A DNA stretch of 64,000 nt from contig NZ_VFVY01000004.1 of NCBI RefSeq assembly GCF_006442315.1, positions 248,001 to 312,000 on the forward strand. Reading direction: 5' to 3'. Under the pieces are notes generated by a model. The model did no database searches. It was not told the origin of the DNA and was given only the letters and a program-made list of their open reading frames with translations. Made by a program: the position numbers and the translations under genes. Below, in pieces: positions 8,222-16,765 of this stretch; the stretch's first letter is position 1, and each line of letters opens with the position of its first letter. This DNA is from Mesorhizobium sp. B2-3-4 (GTDB lineage: Bacteria; Pseudomonadota; Alphaproteobacteria; Rhizobiales; Rhizobiaceae).

Positions 8222-10342
8222 TCAGCTACTCAGATCTTGCGCCCGTCGCAGCCACACCTTGTTGTCGTGGAAGGCCGCGCCGCCGTAAGGCGCCGGCGCG
8301 TCGGCTCCGGTCAGCACGTTGATGCCCTCGCCGCGTTCGTGCGCGCTGTTGGGCCAGATGCCTTCGGCTATCACCACGCCGCGCTTGATGCCGCCAAACA
8401 ATCTGGCGTGCAGCACCACTTCGCCGCGCATGTTGCCGATTTCGACACGGTCGCCGTCGCCGAGTTCGAGAGCCGCCGCATCGTCGGGATGCAGCAGAAG
8501 TTCAGGGCGGCCCTCCTTGGCCTTCGACACCGGTGTCTCGGAAAAGGTCGAGTTGAGGAAGTTGCGCGCCGGCGAGGTCGTCAACCGGAACGGATGTGCC
8601 TCATCGGCCACCTCGATCAGATCGACATGGTCGGGAAATTCCGGCAGCAGCGCAACAGGGCCGAACAGGCCCATGCTCTTCGGCGGCCGGTTGGGAGCCG
8701 CCTGTCCGGTCCAGTCGGCGCGGAAGCGGAACTTGCCGTCCGCATGGCCAAAGCCCCTGATGAAGTGCGCGGTCTCGAAATCCGGCTGCAGGTCGACCCA
8801 CTTGTCTTCCTTCAAGGAACCGAAGCTGCCCAGCCCGCGCTTGCCCAGGATGATGTCGATATGCTGCTGTTCGGTGAGGCCGAAGCCGGGCCGGTCGGAG
8901 ACGCCCAGGCGCTTGCCGAGTTCCTCGATGACGAAATGATTGGTAAGCGGCCCTTCCGGCGGCTCGATCAGCTTGGGACCGAGCGTGATGTGCTGGTTGC
9001 CGCCGCCCTTGTAGATGTCGTCATGCTCGACGAACATCGTCGCCGGCAGCACGACGTCGGCAAGCTTGGCCGTATCGGTCATGAACTGCTCGTGTACGCA
9101 GGTGAACAGGTCGTCGCGCATGAAGCCCTGCTTCACCAGACGCTGTTCAGGCGCCACATTCACCGGATTGGTGTTCTGGATCAGCATCGCCGTCACCGGC
9201 GGACCGCCATAGAGTGCATCGCCGGCGCCGGTCAGCACCGGACCGATGCGCGAATGGTCGAGATAGCGGATCGAGGGATCGCGCATCCTCGAGCCCTCCA
9301 GCACATCCTGGTTGAGCTTGAAGATACCGGAATTGGAATGGAAGGCGCCGCCGCCCTCATATTGCCAGGCGCCGGTGACCGCCGCGATGCAAGACGCGGC
9401 ATGCATGTTGACGGCGCCGTTGCGCTGGCGGGCAAAACCATAGCCGAGCCGGAAATAGGTTTTTTTGGTGGTGCCTACCAATCTTGCGAACGCTTCAATC
9501 TCAGCCACTGAAAGCCCGGTAATCCCGGCCGCCCATTCCGGCGTGCGGGTGACGAGATGCGCTTCGAGACCCCTGGGGTCGTCGGTGTATTTTTCGAGAT
9601 AGGCGCGGTCGGCCATCCCTTCCCGAAACAGCACATGCATGACCGCGCAGGCCAGTGCGCCGTCGGTGCCCGGCTTCAGCACCAGGCCGATGTCGGCCTG
9701 CTTCATGGTGGCGTTTTCATAGACGTCGATGACGACGATCTTCGCGCCGCGTTCCTTGCGCGCCTTGATGGCGTGGGTCATGACGTTGACCTGGGTGACC
9801 ACGGCATTGGTGCCCCAGATCACCACGCAGTCGGCTTTACCCATCTCGCGCGGGTCGGGTCCGCGCAAGGCGCCGGCCCCCATCATCCAGCCGGTCCAGG
9901 CGAGATTGGTACAGATCGAACCGAAGAAGCCCGAGTACTTCTTGGCATGGCGCAACCGCTCGATGCCGTCGCGCTGCACCAGCCCCATCGTGCCGGCATA
10001 GTAGTAGGGCCAGACCGTCTCCGAGCCGTATTTCTCCTCGGCGGCGATGAATTTTTCGGCGACGAGATCAAGTGCCGTCTCCCAGTTCGCCTCCTGCCAG
10101 ACGCCTTCGCCCTTGGCGCCTTTGCGCACCAGCGGCCTCAGCAGGCGATCGGGATGATGGACGCGGTCGGCATAGCGCGCGACCTTGGCGCAGACGACGC
10201 CCGACGTATAGCTGTTGGCCTTGGCGCCGTGGACGCGACCGATCCGATTGCCGTCGAGCAATTCGACTTCGAGCGCGCAGGTCGACGGGCAGTCATGCGG
10301 ACAGGCCGAATGGCCGATCCGGAGCTTGGTGTGCTGGTTCAT
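8222..10342 (-). CDS. Molybdopterin-dependent oxidoreductase
   Basis: 706 residues. An N-terminal 4Fe-4S motif has cysteines 14, 18, 22 and 51 (C-x3-C-x3-C-x28-C). It is followed by the molybdopterin oxidoreductase domain and a C-terminal molybdopterin-dinucleotide-binding barrel (region with LELGDGDRVEIGNMRG). No twin-arginine signal is seen, so it is probably cytoplasmic. It belongs to the formate dehydrogenase/BisC/nitrate reductase superfamily. No electron-transfer partner is adjacent, so the substrate is unknown. Genes for molybdopterin synthase (moaE, moaD) lie about 10 kb away. Confidence 0.88.
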   Translation of the reverse strand: MNQHTKLRIGHSACPHDCPSTCALEVELLDGNRIGRVHGAKANSYTSGVVCAKVARYADRVHHPDRLLRPLVRKGAKGEGVWQEANWETALDLVAEKFIAAEEKYGSETVWPYYYAGTMGLVQRDGIERLRHAKKYSGFFGSICTNLAWTGWMMGAGALRGPDPREMGKADCVVIWGTNAVVTQVNVMTHAIKARKERGAKIVVIDVYENATMKQADIGLVLKPGTDGALACAVMHVLFREGMADRAYLEKYTDDPRGLEAHLVTRTPEWAAGITGLSVAEIEAFARLVGTTKKTYFRLGYGFARQRNGAVNMHAASCIAAVTGAWQYEGGGAFHSNSGIFKLNQDVLEGSRMRDPSIRYLDHSRIGPVLTGAGDALYGGPPVTAMLIQNTNPVNVAPEQRLVKQGFMRDDLFTCVHEQFMTDTAKLADVVLPATMFVEHDDIYKGGGNQHITLGPKLIEPPEGPLTNHFVIEELGKRLGVSDRPGFGLTEQQHIDIILGKRGLGSFGSLKEDKWVDLQPDFETAHFIRGFGHADGKFRFRADWTGQAAPNRPPKSMGLFGPVALLPEFPDHVDLIEVADEAHPFRLTTSPARNFLNSTFSETPVSKAKEGRPELLLHPDDAAALELGDGDRVEIGNMRGEVVLHARLFGGIKRGVVIAEGIWPNSAHERGEGINVLTGADAPAPYGGAAFHDNKVWLRRAQDLSS

Positions 10343-10419
10343 GGGGGGTATTTAGCGGGTTTTGCGAGTGGCGTGTAGGGCCAGACAATGGGCTGATCTC
10401 CCCCGGGAAGATCGGCCAA

Positions 10420-12297
10420 TCATTCCGCCGTGCCTTCCTCATACTCCGCCGACATGGCAAGCCACTTGTCCTCGTGGCCGGCGAGCGTCTGGCTAAGCTG
10501 CGACCGTTCCTTGGCCAGCCTGGTCGCGGTCGAAGGATCCTTTTCATAGATCGCCGGGTTGGCGAGTTCGTCCTCGATGCCGTCGATGCGCTTGCGGATG
10601 CGGTCCATCAGCGCTTCGGTGGCGCGGATTTCCTTGGCCAGGGGCTCGAAGGCAGCGCGGCGCTGCGCGGCCTCGCGGCGACGGTCCGCCTTCGATGCCT
10701 TGTCCGCCTCGCGCCGCTCGCGGCGGTCGCCGGACACGCCGGTGACCAGCGTCTTGTAGTCTTCCAGGTCACCGTCATAGGGGTTGACCGCGCCGTCCTT
10801 GACCAGCCACAGCCGGTCGGCCGTTGCCTCCAGCAGATGCCGGTCGTGCGAGATCAGGATCACGGCGCCGGGAAATTCGTTCAGCGCGTGGATGAGGGAT
10901 TCACGGCTGTCGATATCGAGATGGTTGGTCGGCTCGTCGAGGATGAACAGGTTCGGCCCCTCGAAGGCAGACAGGCCCATCAACAGCCGCGCCTTCTCGC
11001 CACCTGAGAGGTCCTTGGCGGCGGTGTTCATCTTCTCGGTAGCGAGGCCGAACTGGGCGACGCGGCCGCGTACCTTGGATTCCGGGGCCTCCGGCATCAG
11101 CTGCCGGACATGCTCGTAGGCATTTTCCTCCGGGCGCAGATCGTCGAGCTGATGCTGGGCGAAGATCGCCACCTTGAGCCCAGGGGCGACGGTCATCGTG
11201 CCGGTCTCCTGCTTGAGACGGCCCGACAGCAGCTTGGCGAAGGTCGACTTGCCATTGCCGTTGGCGCCGAGCAGCGCGATGCGATCGTCGGCATCGATGC
11301 GCAGCGTCATCTTCTTCAGGATCGGCGAACCCTCGGTATAGCCGACATTGACGTTGTTGAGCGCGATGATCGGCGAGGCCACGGTCTTCACCGGTTCCGG
11401 GAACGAGAACGGCCGCACCGAGTCGTTCACGATGGCCGCGATCGGCTTCATCTTTTCCAGCGCCTTGATGCGCGACTGCGCCTGTCTTGCCTTGGAGGCC
11501 TTGGCGCGGAAACGCTCGACGAAGGACTCCATGTGCTTGCGGGCAGCCTCTTGCTTGACGCGGCCTTTTTCCTGCAATTCCTTCTGCTCGGTGTATTGCC
11601 GCTCGAACTGGTCGTAGCCGCCGCGCCAGAAGGTCAGCTTCTTCTGGTCGAGATGGACGATCGAGTTGACGGCGCGGTTGAGCAGGTCGCGGTCGTGCGA
11701 GATCAGCAGAACCGTGTGCGGATATTTCGAGACGTAGTTCTCGAGCCACAGCGTGCCTTCGAGATCGAGATAGTTGGTCGGTTCGTCGAGCAGCAGGAGG
11801 TCGGGCTCGGAAAACAGCACCGCGGCCAGCGCCACGCGCATGCGCCAGCCGCCGGAGAAAGACGAGGCCGGACGGCGCTGCGCGGCTTCGTCGAAGCCGA
11901 GACCGGCCAGGATGGTGGCGGCGCGAGACTCGGCCGAATGCGCGTCGATGTCGGCCAGCCGCATATGGATGTCGGCGATGCGGTGCGGATCGGTGGCGGT
12001 CTTTTCTTCTTCCAGCAGCGCGCTGCGCTCCAGGTCGGCCTTGAGCACGATTTCGATCAACGGCTCCTCGGTGCCGGGCGCTTCCTGCGCCACCTGGCCG
12101 ATGCGCGTGTTCCTCGGCAGGCTGATCGATCCCGTCTCGGAGGGAAAATCGCCTGTTATGGCCTTGAACAGCGTCGTCTTGCCGGTGCCGTTGCGGCCGA
12201 CGAGGCCGGCCTTGGTGCCGGCCGGCAAGGTCAGCGAGGCATGGTCGAGAAGCAGGCGCCCCGCCATGCGGAGTGAAAGGTCGTTGATTACAAGCAT
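10420..12297 (-). CDS. ABC-F family ATPase (YheS/Uup-like)
   Basis: 625 residues with two ATPase domains and no membrane segments. The first has GRNGTGKTT, SGGW and LLLDEPTNYLD; the second has GANGNGKST, LSGGEKARL and ILDEPTNHLD. Between them is the ABC-F linker (FRAKASKARQAQSRIKALEKM region), and the C-terminus is a charged coiled coil. ABC-F proteins act on the ribosome, relieving stalled translation. ATG 12297 begins the conserved MLVINDLSLR; the upstream extension is not convincing. It lies 77 bp upstream of the molybdopterin gene on the same strand. Confidence 0.92.
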   Translation of the reverse strand: MLVINDLSLRMAGRLLLDHASLTLPAGTKAGLVGRNGTGKTTLFKAITGDFPSETGSISLPRNTRIGQVAQEAPGTEEPLIEIVLKADLERSALLEEEKTATDPHRIADIHMRLADIDAHSAESRAATILAGLGFDEAAQRRPASSFSGGWRMRVALAAVLFSEPDLLLLDEPTNYLDLEGTLWLENYVSKYPHTVLLISHDRDLLNRAVNSIVHLDQKKLTFWRGGYDQFERQYTEQKELQEKGRVKQEAARKHMESFVERFRAKASKARQAQSRIKALEKMKPIAAIVNDSVRPFSFPEPVKTVASPIIALNNVNVGYTEGSPILKKMTLRIDADDRIALLGANGNGKSTFAKLLSGRLKQETGTMTVAPGLKVAIFAQHQLDDLRPEENAYEHVRQLMPEAPESKVRGRVAQFGLATEKMNTAAKDLSGGEKARLLMGLSAFEGPNLFILDEPTNHLDIDSRESLIHALNEFPGAVILISHDRHLLEATADRLWLVKDGAVNPYDGDLEDYKTLVTGVSGDRRERREADKASKADRRREAAQRRAAFEPLAKEIRATEALMDRIRKRIDGIEDELANPAIYEKDPSTATRLAKERSQLSQTLAGHEDKWLAMSAEYEEGTAE

Positions 12298-12433
12298 GGC
12301 GGCGCTTTTGCACCGGACATCGACGCTTCGCAAGACCTTGCGGGCCAACTGGCCGCACAAGGCCTCAAAACGACGCGCATGGCGCCGTCTTCAAAGAGGC
12401 CAGTCAGTGGCCTGTCGTACAGGCCGGCAAGCC

Positions 12434-12919
12434 TCAGGCAGTGGCCTTGCCACGCTTTGTCGCCTTGGCCACGACAGCCGGTGCAGCGGCAGGCTTGCGG
12501 CCAAGGCCCGTCGACTTCGCCAGCGCGGACCGGGTCGCCGAGTAATTCGGCGCGACCATCGGATAATCCGGCGGCAGGCCCCATTTGGCCCGATAGTCGT
12601 CCGGGCTCAGACCATAATCCGTCCTGAGGTGCCGCTTGAGCGACTTGAACTTTTTTCCATCCTCAAGGCAGACGATGTAATCGGGGAATACCGACTTCTT
12701 CGGATTCACGGCCGGAACCAGGCTCGGGCTTTCCACGACTGCGGCGCCAGCCAGCTTGCGAACCGAAGCGCTGACGCTGGCAATCAGGTCAGGCAGGCCG
12801 GAAGCCGGAAGCGGATTGTTGCCGACATAGGCCGAGACAATATCGGCCGTCAGCTCGATAACGGTCTTATCCTCGATATTTGACAATTCTTTCACCCTAT
12901 TTGCGACAAAGTCATCCAC
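12434..12919 (-). CDS. Ros/MucR-family transcriptional regulator with incomplete zinc finger
   Basis: 161 residues. The central and C-terminal part matches Ros/MucR: VCLEDGKKFKSLKRHL followed by GLSPDDYRAKWGLPPDYPMVAPNY. Ligand positions read Cys-Asp-His, and the last His of the family is missing: the segment is HLRTDYG instead of HxxTHH/Y. Such zinc-independent Ros-like domains are known in Mesorhizobium. MucR proteins bind AT-rich DNA and control exopolysaccharide, motility and symbiosis genes. GTG or TTG codons 8-11 codons downstream of ATG 12919 are alternative starts. The C-terminal tail is Ala/Lys-rich. Confidence 0.88.
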   Translation of the reverse strand: MDDFVANRVKELSNIEDKTVIELTADIVSAYVGNNPLPASGLPDLIASVSASVRKLAGAAVVESPSLVPAVNPKKSVFPDYIVCLEDGKKFKSLKRHLRTDYGLSPDDYRAKWGLPPDYPMVAPNYSATRSALAKSTGLGRKPAAAPAVVAKATKRGKATA

Positions 12920-13037
12920 CCCAGCGAAGACTTTTGTCGATGTATCCCTTTAACCGCGTCCCCCAACGGACCGACAAGTCCCAAAACGAATCAAGACTTG
13001 CCATCAACTATTTTTATGGGAAATCGACACCACGCAA

Positions 13038-13052
13038 ATTAGAAAATCTAAT
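13038..13052. promoter_or_regulatory. AT-rich palindrome upstream of mucR-like gene
   Basis: Perfect dyad ATTAGA-AAA-TCTAAT in an AT-rich stretch about 120 bp before the regulator start, overlapping the stop of the gene at 13048. MucR homologues bind AT-rich sites and repress their own genes, so this is a candidate autoregulatory site. Confidence 0.35.
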
Positions 13053-13251
13053 ACTTGGACGCTGCAGACTTGGCTGTGCGGCTGTCAGCCAATATCTCAA
13101 GAATACGCTTCCAATGGGCACAACGCCCGAAATCCTTCTGTTCGATCGCCTTTTCGGCCTTCATCGCCGCGTAAAGCGGCGCTTCCACGCCGAACTCCCT
13201 GATCAACCAATGCGCTTCCCGCCTGGCCAGTCCTTCATCATCGTCAAACAT
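13048..13251 (-). CDS. Small conserved-looking hypothetical protein
   Basis: 67 residues starting MFDDDEGLARREAHW. It is soluble and helix-rich, with a middle section EAPLYAAMKAEKAIEQKD and a conserved-looking CAHWKRILEIL segment. It begins inside the 3' end of the EamA transporter gene (8-bp overlap on the same strand), so it is probably translationally coupled to it. Composition and coupling support a real gene; the function is unknown. Confidence 0.65.
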   Translation of the reverse strand: MFDDDEGLARREAHWLIREFGVEAPLYAAMKAEKAIEQKDFGRCAHWKRILEILADSRTAKSAASKY

Positions 13252-14113
13252 GGTTTTCCGTCTCCGAACGTTCCAGCCCGACCGCTATGCAGCTGCCGAT
13301 GACGAGGACGGCTCCGGCAATCGCGGTTGTCGTCAGCCGTTCGCCGGACAGGGTCAACAGCAGCGTCGAGGCAATTGGCGTGAGGTAGGCAACGACGGCG
13401 ACCTTGCCACTGCCTCCAAGTTTCAGAGCGCGCGACCAGAAATAGTAACCCAATCCCATCGGACCGGCGCCCAGATAGAGCCCGAGGACAAGGTCCGCGC
13501 CGGCGTGCCAGGCGACACCTTCGTGAACGCACCATACCAGCGCCAGGGCCACGCCGATCAGCGACGACGGCAGCAGAAGGCGGTCCGGCGAGGTGGCCAG
13601 CCGTCCCACCGCGAGCGAATAGAACGCCATGCACAGCGCGGATCCGAATGCTGCGAGATAGCCTGTGAGATCGCCCTGGAACCAGGCACGGTCGCGCCCG
13701 CCCCAGATCACCAGCGCGACGCCGACGAAACCGAGGACCGCGGCAAGACCGAGCAGTGCCGGACGCCGCGGATTTTCAAAGACGATCACCGCCGCGGCAA
13801 CCATCAAGGGCCAGGTGTAGGCGACAAGATTGGCTTCGATCACCGGCATCGAGGCGAAGGCGACATATTGCAACACCATGGTGCCGACCAGACCGATGAA
13901 ACCGACCGCCAGCGGCGCGAGCGTGGCTCTCGCGGCGAGCGGCGGCGCCTGTTCCCGAGCCATGAACCGGATCAGGCCGAAGACCAGTGAAGCCCCCACG
14001 AATTGCAGGAACTGCACTTGCGCCACCGGATGGTTCGCCAGCAGGGATTTGCCGACCAGGGCATTTGTCGACCACAAAGCCACCGCCCCGGCGGCAAAGG
14101 CCAGCGCTGACAT
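13244..14113 (-). CDS. EamA/DMT-family transporter
   Basis: 289 residues, about ten hydrophobic segments in two repeated five-helix halves, as in the drug/metabolite transporter superfamily. ATG 14113 (MSALAFAAGAVALWSTNALV) follows an AGGAAG site; the longer frame from 14209 adds a non-hydrophobic stretch that overlaps a palindromic repeat, so it is rejected. The substrate is unknown; amino acids or small metabolites are typical. The small gene at 13048 overlaps its end. Confidence 0.88.
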   Translation of the reverse strand: MSALAFAAGAVALWSTNALVGKSLLANHPVAQVQFLQFVGASLVFGLIRFMAREQAPPLAARATLAPLAVGFIGLVGTMVLQYVAFASMPVIEANLVAYTWPLMVAAAVIVFENPRRPALLGLAAVLGFVGVALVIWGGRDRAWFQGDLTGYLAAFGSALCMAFYSLAVGRLATSPDRLLLPSSLIGVALALVWCVHEGVAWHAGADLVLGLYLGAGPMGLGYYFWSRALKLGGSGKVAVVAYLTPIASTLLLTLSGERLTTTAIAGAVLVIGSCIAVGLERSETENHV

Positions 14114-14166
14114 CGAGCCTGCTTCCTGTCGAAGAAGCCGGCTTGGAGCGCTATCCCGGCGTTGGA

Positions 14167-14211
14167 CCATGATCGCACCCGAAAACCGGCTCCCAACTTT
14201 CGGGATCATGG
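14167..14211. repeat. Extragenic palindromic repeat (rhizobial type)
   Basis: A 45-bp inverted repeat: CCATGATC (14167-14174) pairs with GATCATGG (14204-14211), and inner CCGAAA pairs with TTTCGG; the centre holds ACCGG. Palindromes with GATCATG ends and an AACCGG core occur in many copies in Rhizobiales genomes. It lies between the end of the oxygenase gene and the start of the EamA gene. No T-run is present. Confidence 0.65.
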
Positions 14212-14215
14212 ATCG

Positions 14216-15049
14216 CTACCATGTTTCCCTTGCTCCGCCCGGGACCGGCGCCTCGGCGGGCGCCGGCGTGGGGTGTTCCGCCTCGAACCGGCGATAGGCC
14301 GGCAGCTGGTTGGTCCAGACATCTTCCGCCAGCTCGTTGACCCATTCGCGGTCGTGATCATTGTCGGCGGCAAGATAGAACATCCTGTTATCGTCGACAT
14401 AGGGCTTGGCCACCGAGCGCTGATTGAGCACCAGGGTGACGCGCTCGCCGAACTGGATCGGCGCCGTGCGGTGCAGGACGCCCAGGAACTGGCCAAGCGT
14501 GGCGTAATTCATCTTGTGATCGATGCGCATGATGCGATTGCGCGGAATCTCGCGGCCGGATTCGAGAATGGCGCGCCCGGTCTCGGAATCGTCGCAATAG
14601 ATTTCGAGATGGCCGCCGACCAGCGGATCGCTGATCGACAGCGGAATGAGCTCGGTCACCGGAACGCCGTCGCAATGCCATTCGACGGCGCCATCCCTAG
14701 GGTTCATGAAGGTAACGGTCGAACCGACGATCGACAGCGGATAGGGCTCCAGCTTGGTGCCCATCATGTCGGACAGCCGCTCCAGGCGCAACTTGTCGTG
14801 CAGCAACTCCTTGATTTCGGGAATGAAACGGTCGGCGCCGGTGATGAAGGTCAGATCGAGGTGCTTGTGCACGGCATGGCTGGCCTTAAGCTTCAGGGCG
14901 GCCTCCTCGATCGCGGCAAGCAGTGCCGGATCATAGCCATGCAGATACTGCGCGACGCCGAAACTCGACACTTTCCAGGCGGTTTCGTGGCCGATAATGG
15001 CCTCGCGGCTCATCGCATAGCGCAGTTCGGGTATGGTATGTGCGTTCAT
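14216..15049 (-). CDS. Probable Fe(II)/2-oxoglutarate-dependent oxygenase-like protein
   Basis: 277 residues. A possible iron triad is WHCDG (His125, Asp127) and His193 in LHRTAPIQFGER, with Arg203 ten residues after the His as in many 2OG oxygenases. No other domain is seen. ATG 15049 follows GGAGAAG. It is divergent from a LysR regulator across 111 bp, which suggests substrate-induced expression. The fold assignment rests only on the His-x-Asp...His-x9-Arg pattern, so a different beta-barrel family is possible. Confidence 0.6.
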   Translation of the reverse strand: MNAHTIPELRYAMSREAIIGHETAWKVSSFGVAQYLHGYDPALLAAIEEAALKLKASHAVHKHLDLTFITGADRFIPEIKELLHDKLRLERLSDMMGTKLEPYPLSIVGSTVTFMNPRDGAVEWHCDGVPVTELIPLSISDPLVGGHLEIYCDDSETGRAILESGREIPRNRIMRIDHKMNYATLGQFLGVLHRTAPIQFGERVTLVLNQRSVAKPYVDDNRMFYLAADNDHDREWVNELAEDVWTNQLPAYRRFEAEHPTPAPAEAPVPGGARETW

Positions 15050-15058
15050 TGTACTTCT

Positions 15059-15080
15059 CCAAGTGGGGGCAAACACTTGG
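15059..15080. promoter_or_regulatory. Inverted repeat at the 5' end of the oxygenase gene
   Basis: Perfect dyad CCAAGTG (15059-15065) and CACTTGG (15074-15080) with an 8-base spacer, 10 bases before the oxygenase start on the minus strand. It could be a LysR site or an mRNA hairpin next to the ribosome binding site. Confidence 0.4.
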
Positions 15081-15160
15081 TTAACAGTCAATTAAATTAG
15101 CCCCCCCTGTAAAATTAGGAATGCTAGTGCTACCGTAAGCCCAGCTTAAGGTCGAAACCC

Positions 15161-16120
15161 GTGCGTCTGCTCAGTCAGGTCAACCTCAATTCGCTGAAGA
15201 TCGTGGAGAGTGCTGCGAGGCACGGGAATTTCACGCGTGCCGGCGAGGAGCAATTCATCACGGCTTCGGCAGTCAGCCAGCGCGTCAAGAGTCTGGAAGA
15301 CCAGCTACGCTTCAAGATTTTCCAGCGCGGCGGCAATGCGGTGTCGCTCACACCGGAGGGCGAGACCTATGTGTCGCGCGTTCGCGAGGCGCTTGAGCGG
15401 ATCGTCGCCGCCAGCATGGAAGCGACCGGGCAGTCGCAGGAGCATGTGCTGAAGATATCCGTGTTGCCGACCTTTGCCGCGCGCTGGCTGTTTCCGCGCC
15501 TGCCGCTGTTCCAGCGGCAACATCCCGATATCGTGATGCGGGTTTCGACCTCATACGCCACGCATGAGTTCACCACGTCCGAGTTCGATCTCGAAATCCG
15601 CTATGGCGACGGCCACTTCAACGGACTGCCATCCGATCTGTTGTTTCGCGAAGACCTGACACCGGTGTGCAGCCGCAAATTGTTCCATGAGGTCCTGGGC
15701 AACAAGCCGGTGTCGAAGGTGACACCGGACGACCTCAAGCACTTCACATTGCTGCATTCCGACACCTGCACCCAGAACTGGCAATCCTGGCTTGGTTTCG
15801 CCGGCGCCAGCTTCGTGCTCAGCGAGACCAAGAGCATCTATTTCGATTCCTGCATGATGTCCTACGAGGCGGCCAATGCCGGCATGGGCTTTGCGGTCGC
15901 CAACCGCGCCTACATGGCCAGCGACATCCGCGCCGAAAAGCTGGTCGCTCCCTTTGCGGTCCACCATCCGAACACGGCCGGCTGGTACTTCGTGTCGCCC
16001 CATAAGAGCCTTGCGGCGCGCAAGGTGCTGCTGTTCAAGCAATGGGTGATGGCGGAAGCCACCCTGACACAGAGCCAATTGGACAGCGAAATCACCGGCT
16101 TGGCTCCGGCGGCCGTCTGA
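15161..16120 (+). CDS. LysR-family transcriptional regulator (GcvA-like)
   Basis: 319 residues from a GTG start. The N-terminal winged helix (about residues 8-66) contains NFTRAGEEQFITASAVSQRVKSLE, and the rest is a type 2 periplasmic-binding-like effector domain with the GcvA-like ISVLPTFAARWLFPRL opening. It is divergent from the oxygenase gene, the classic arrangement for a LysR activator and its target. The GTG directly precedes the domain and has a weak TAAGG site; no better start was found. Confidence 0.92.
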   Translation: MRLLSQVNLNSLKIVESAARHGNFTRAGEEQFITASAVSQRVKSLEDQLRFKIFQRGGNAVSLTPEGETYVSRVREALERIVAASMEATGQSQEHVLKISVLPTFAARWLFPRLPLFQRQHPDIVMRVSTSYATHEFTTSEFDLEIRYGDGHFNGLPSDLLFREDLTPVCSRKLFHEVLGNKPVSKVTPDDLKHFTLLHSDTCTQNWQSWLGFAGASFVLSETKSIYFDSCMMSYEAANAGMGFAVANRAYMASDIRAEKLVAPFAVHHPNTAGWYFVSPHKSLAARKVLLFKQWVMAEATLTQSQLDSEITGLAPAAV

Positions 16121-16186
16121 AATTCAACCCGTAGGGCGACGACCGCGAAGACGCGGCAATGGCACGCTGCGGCCTGCGAAACTGGA

Positions 16187-16699
16187 TCAGGCGAAGGCCC
16201 TGCCTTCCTCGGTGCGCTGAAAATGCGCCAGATCGAGTGGCACGGAGGGGCGTCCAAGAACCGTCAGGATCATATGCGCCTGGCCGCGGTGATGGGTCTG
16301 ATGGTTGAAGACATGAGCCAGTGCCGGCGCCAGGCGCTGCGAGACGGTGCGCATGTCCGAAACCGTCATGTAGGTGAAGCGGCCAGACAGCGCCTTGTCG
16401 CCCAGGCCGGCAAGCCAGTCGACGATCCGCCGGTCCTCGGCCTCGCGCGCTGTCCTCAAGACCGGCAAGGCCCGATGCAATATGGCGTCCAGCGCCGTCG
16501 GCGCGTCGCCCTCGCCGGTGAAGCGCTTCATCCAGATGCGATCGGCGGCAAGAAGATGATTGAGCGTGCCCATCAGCGAGCCGAAGAAGGCGCCGACATC
16601 GCGGTTGAATTCCTCTTCGTCGAGATCGGCAGCGGCATCGTAGATGCGGCCATTGGCCCATTGATTATAGGCCGCAAACATCATGAAGTGCTGTTTCAT
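16187..16699 (-). CDS. DinB-family metal-dependent protein
   Basis: 170 residues, four-helix-bundle DinB fold. Metal-ligand candidates are the His in NHLLAADRIWMKRF and the pair in HVFNHQTHHRGQ. Members in other bacteria are thiol transferases or damage-inducible proteins of unclear activity. ATG 16699 follows GGGAGACAAG; the long open frame upstream of it is the shadow of the GST gene on the other strand. It is divergent from that GST across 66 bp, so a shared stress or thiol role is possible. Confidence 0.88.
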   Translation of the reverse strand: MKQHFMMFAAYNQWANGRIYDAAADLDEEEFNRDVGAFFGSLMGTLNHLLAADRIWMKRFTGEGDAPTALDAILHRALPVLRTAREAEDRRIVDWLAGLGDKALSGRFTYMTVSDMRTVSQRLAPALAHVFNHQTHHRGQAHMILTVLGRPSVPLDLAHFQRTEEGRAFA

Positions 16700-16765
16700 C
16701 TTGTCTCCCGCCGGACCGTTTCGGGCTTCGGGAGCGATACCTAGACTGCGAAGAGGCCGACGCCA

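Noticed and set aside
11110..12276. 388-codon plus-strand frame opposite the ABC-F gene
   Set aside because: Antisense shadow with low-complexity His/Arg/Gly composition; the ABC-F motifs are on the other strand.
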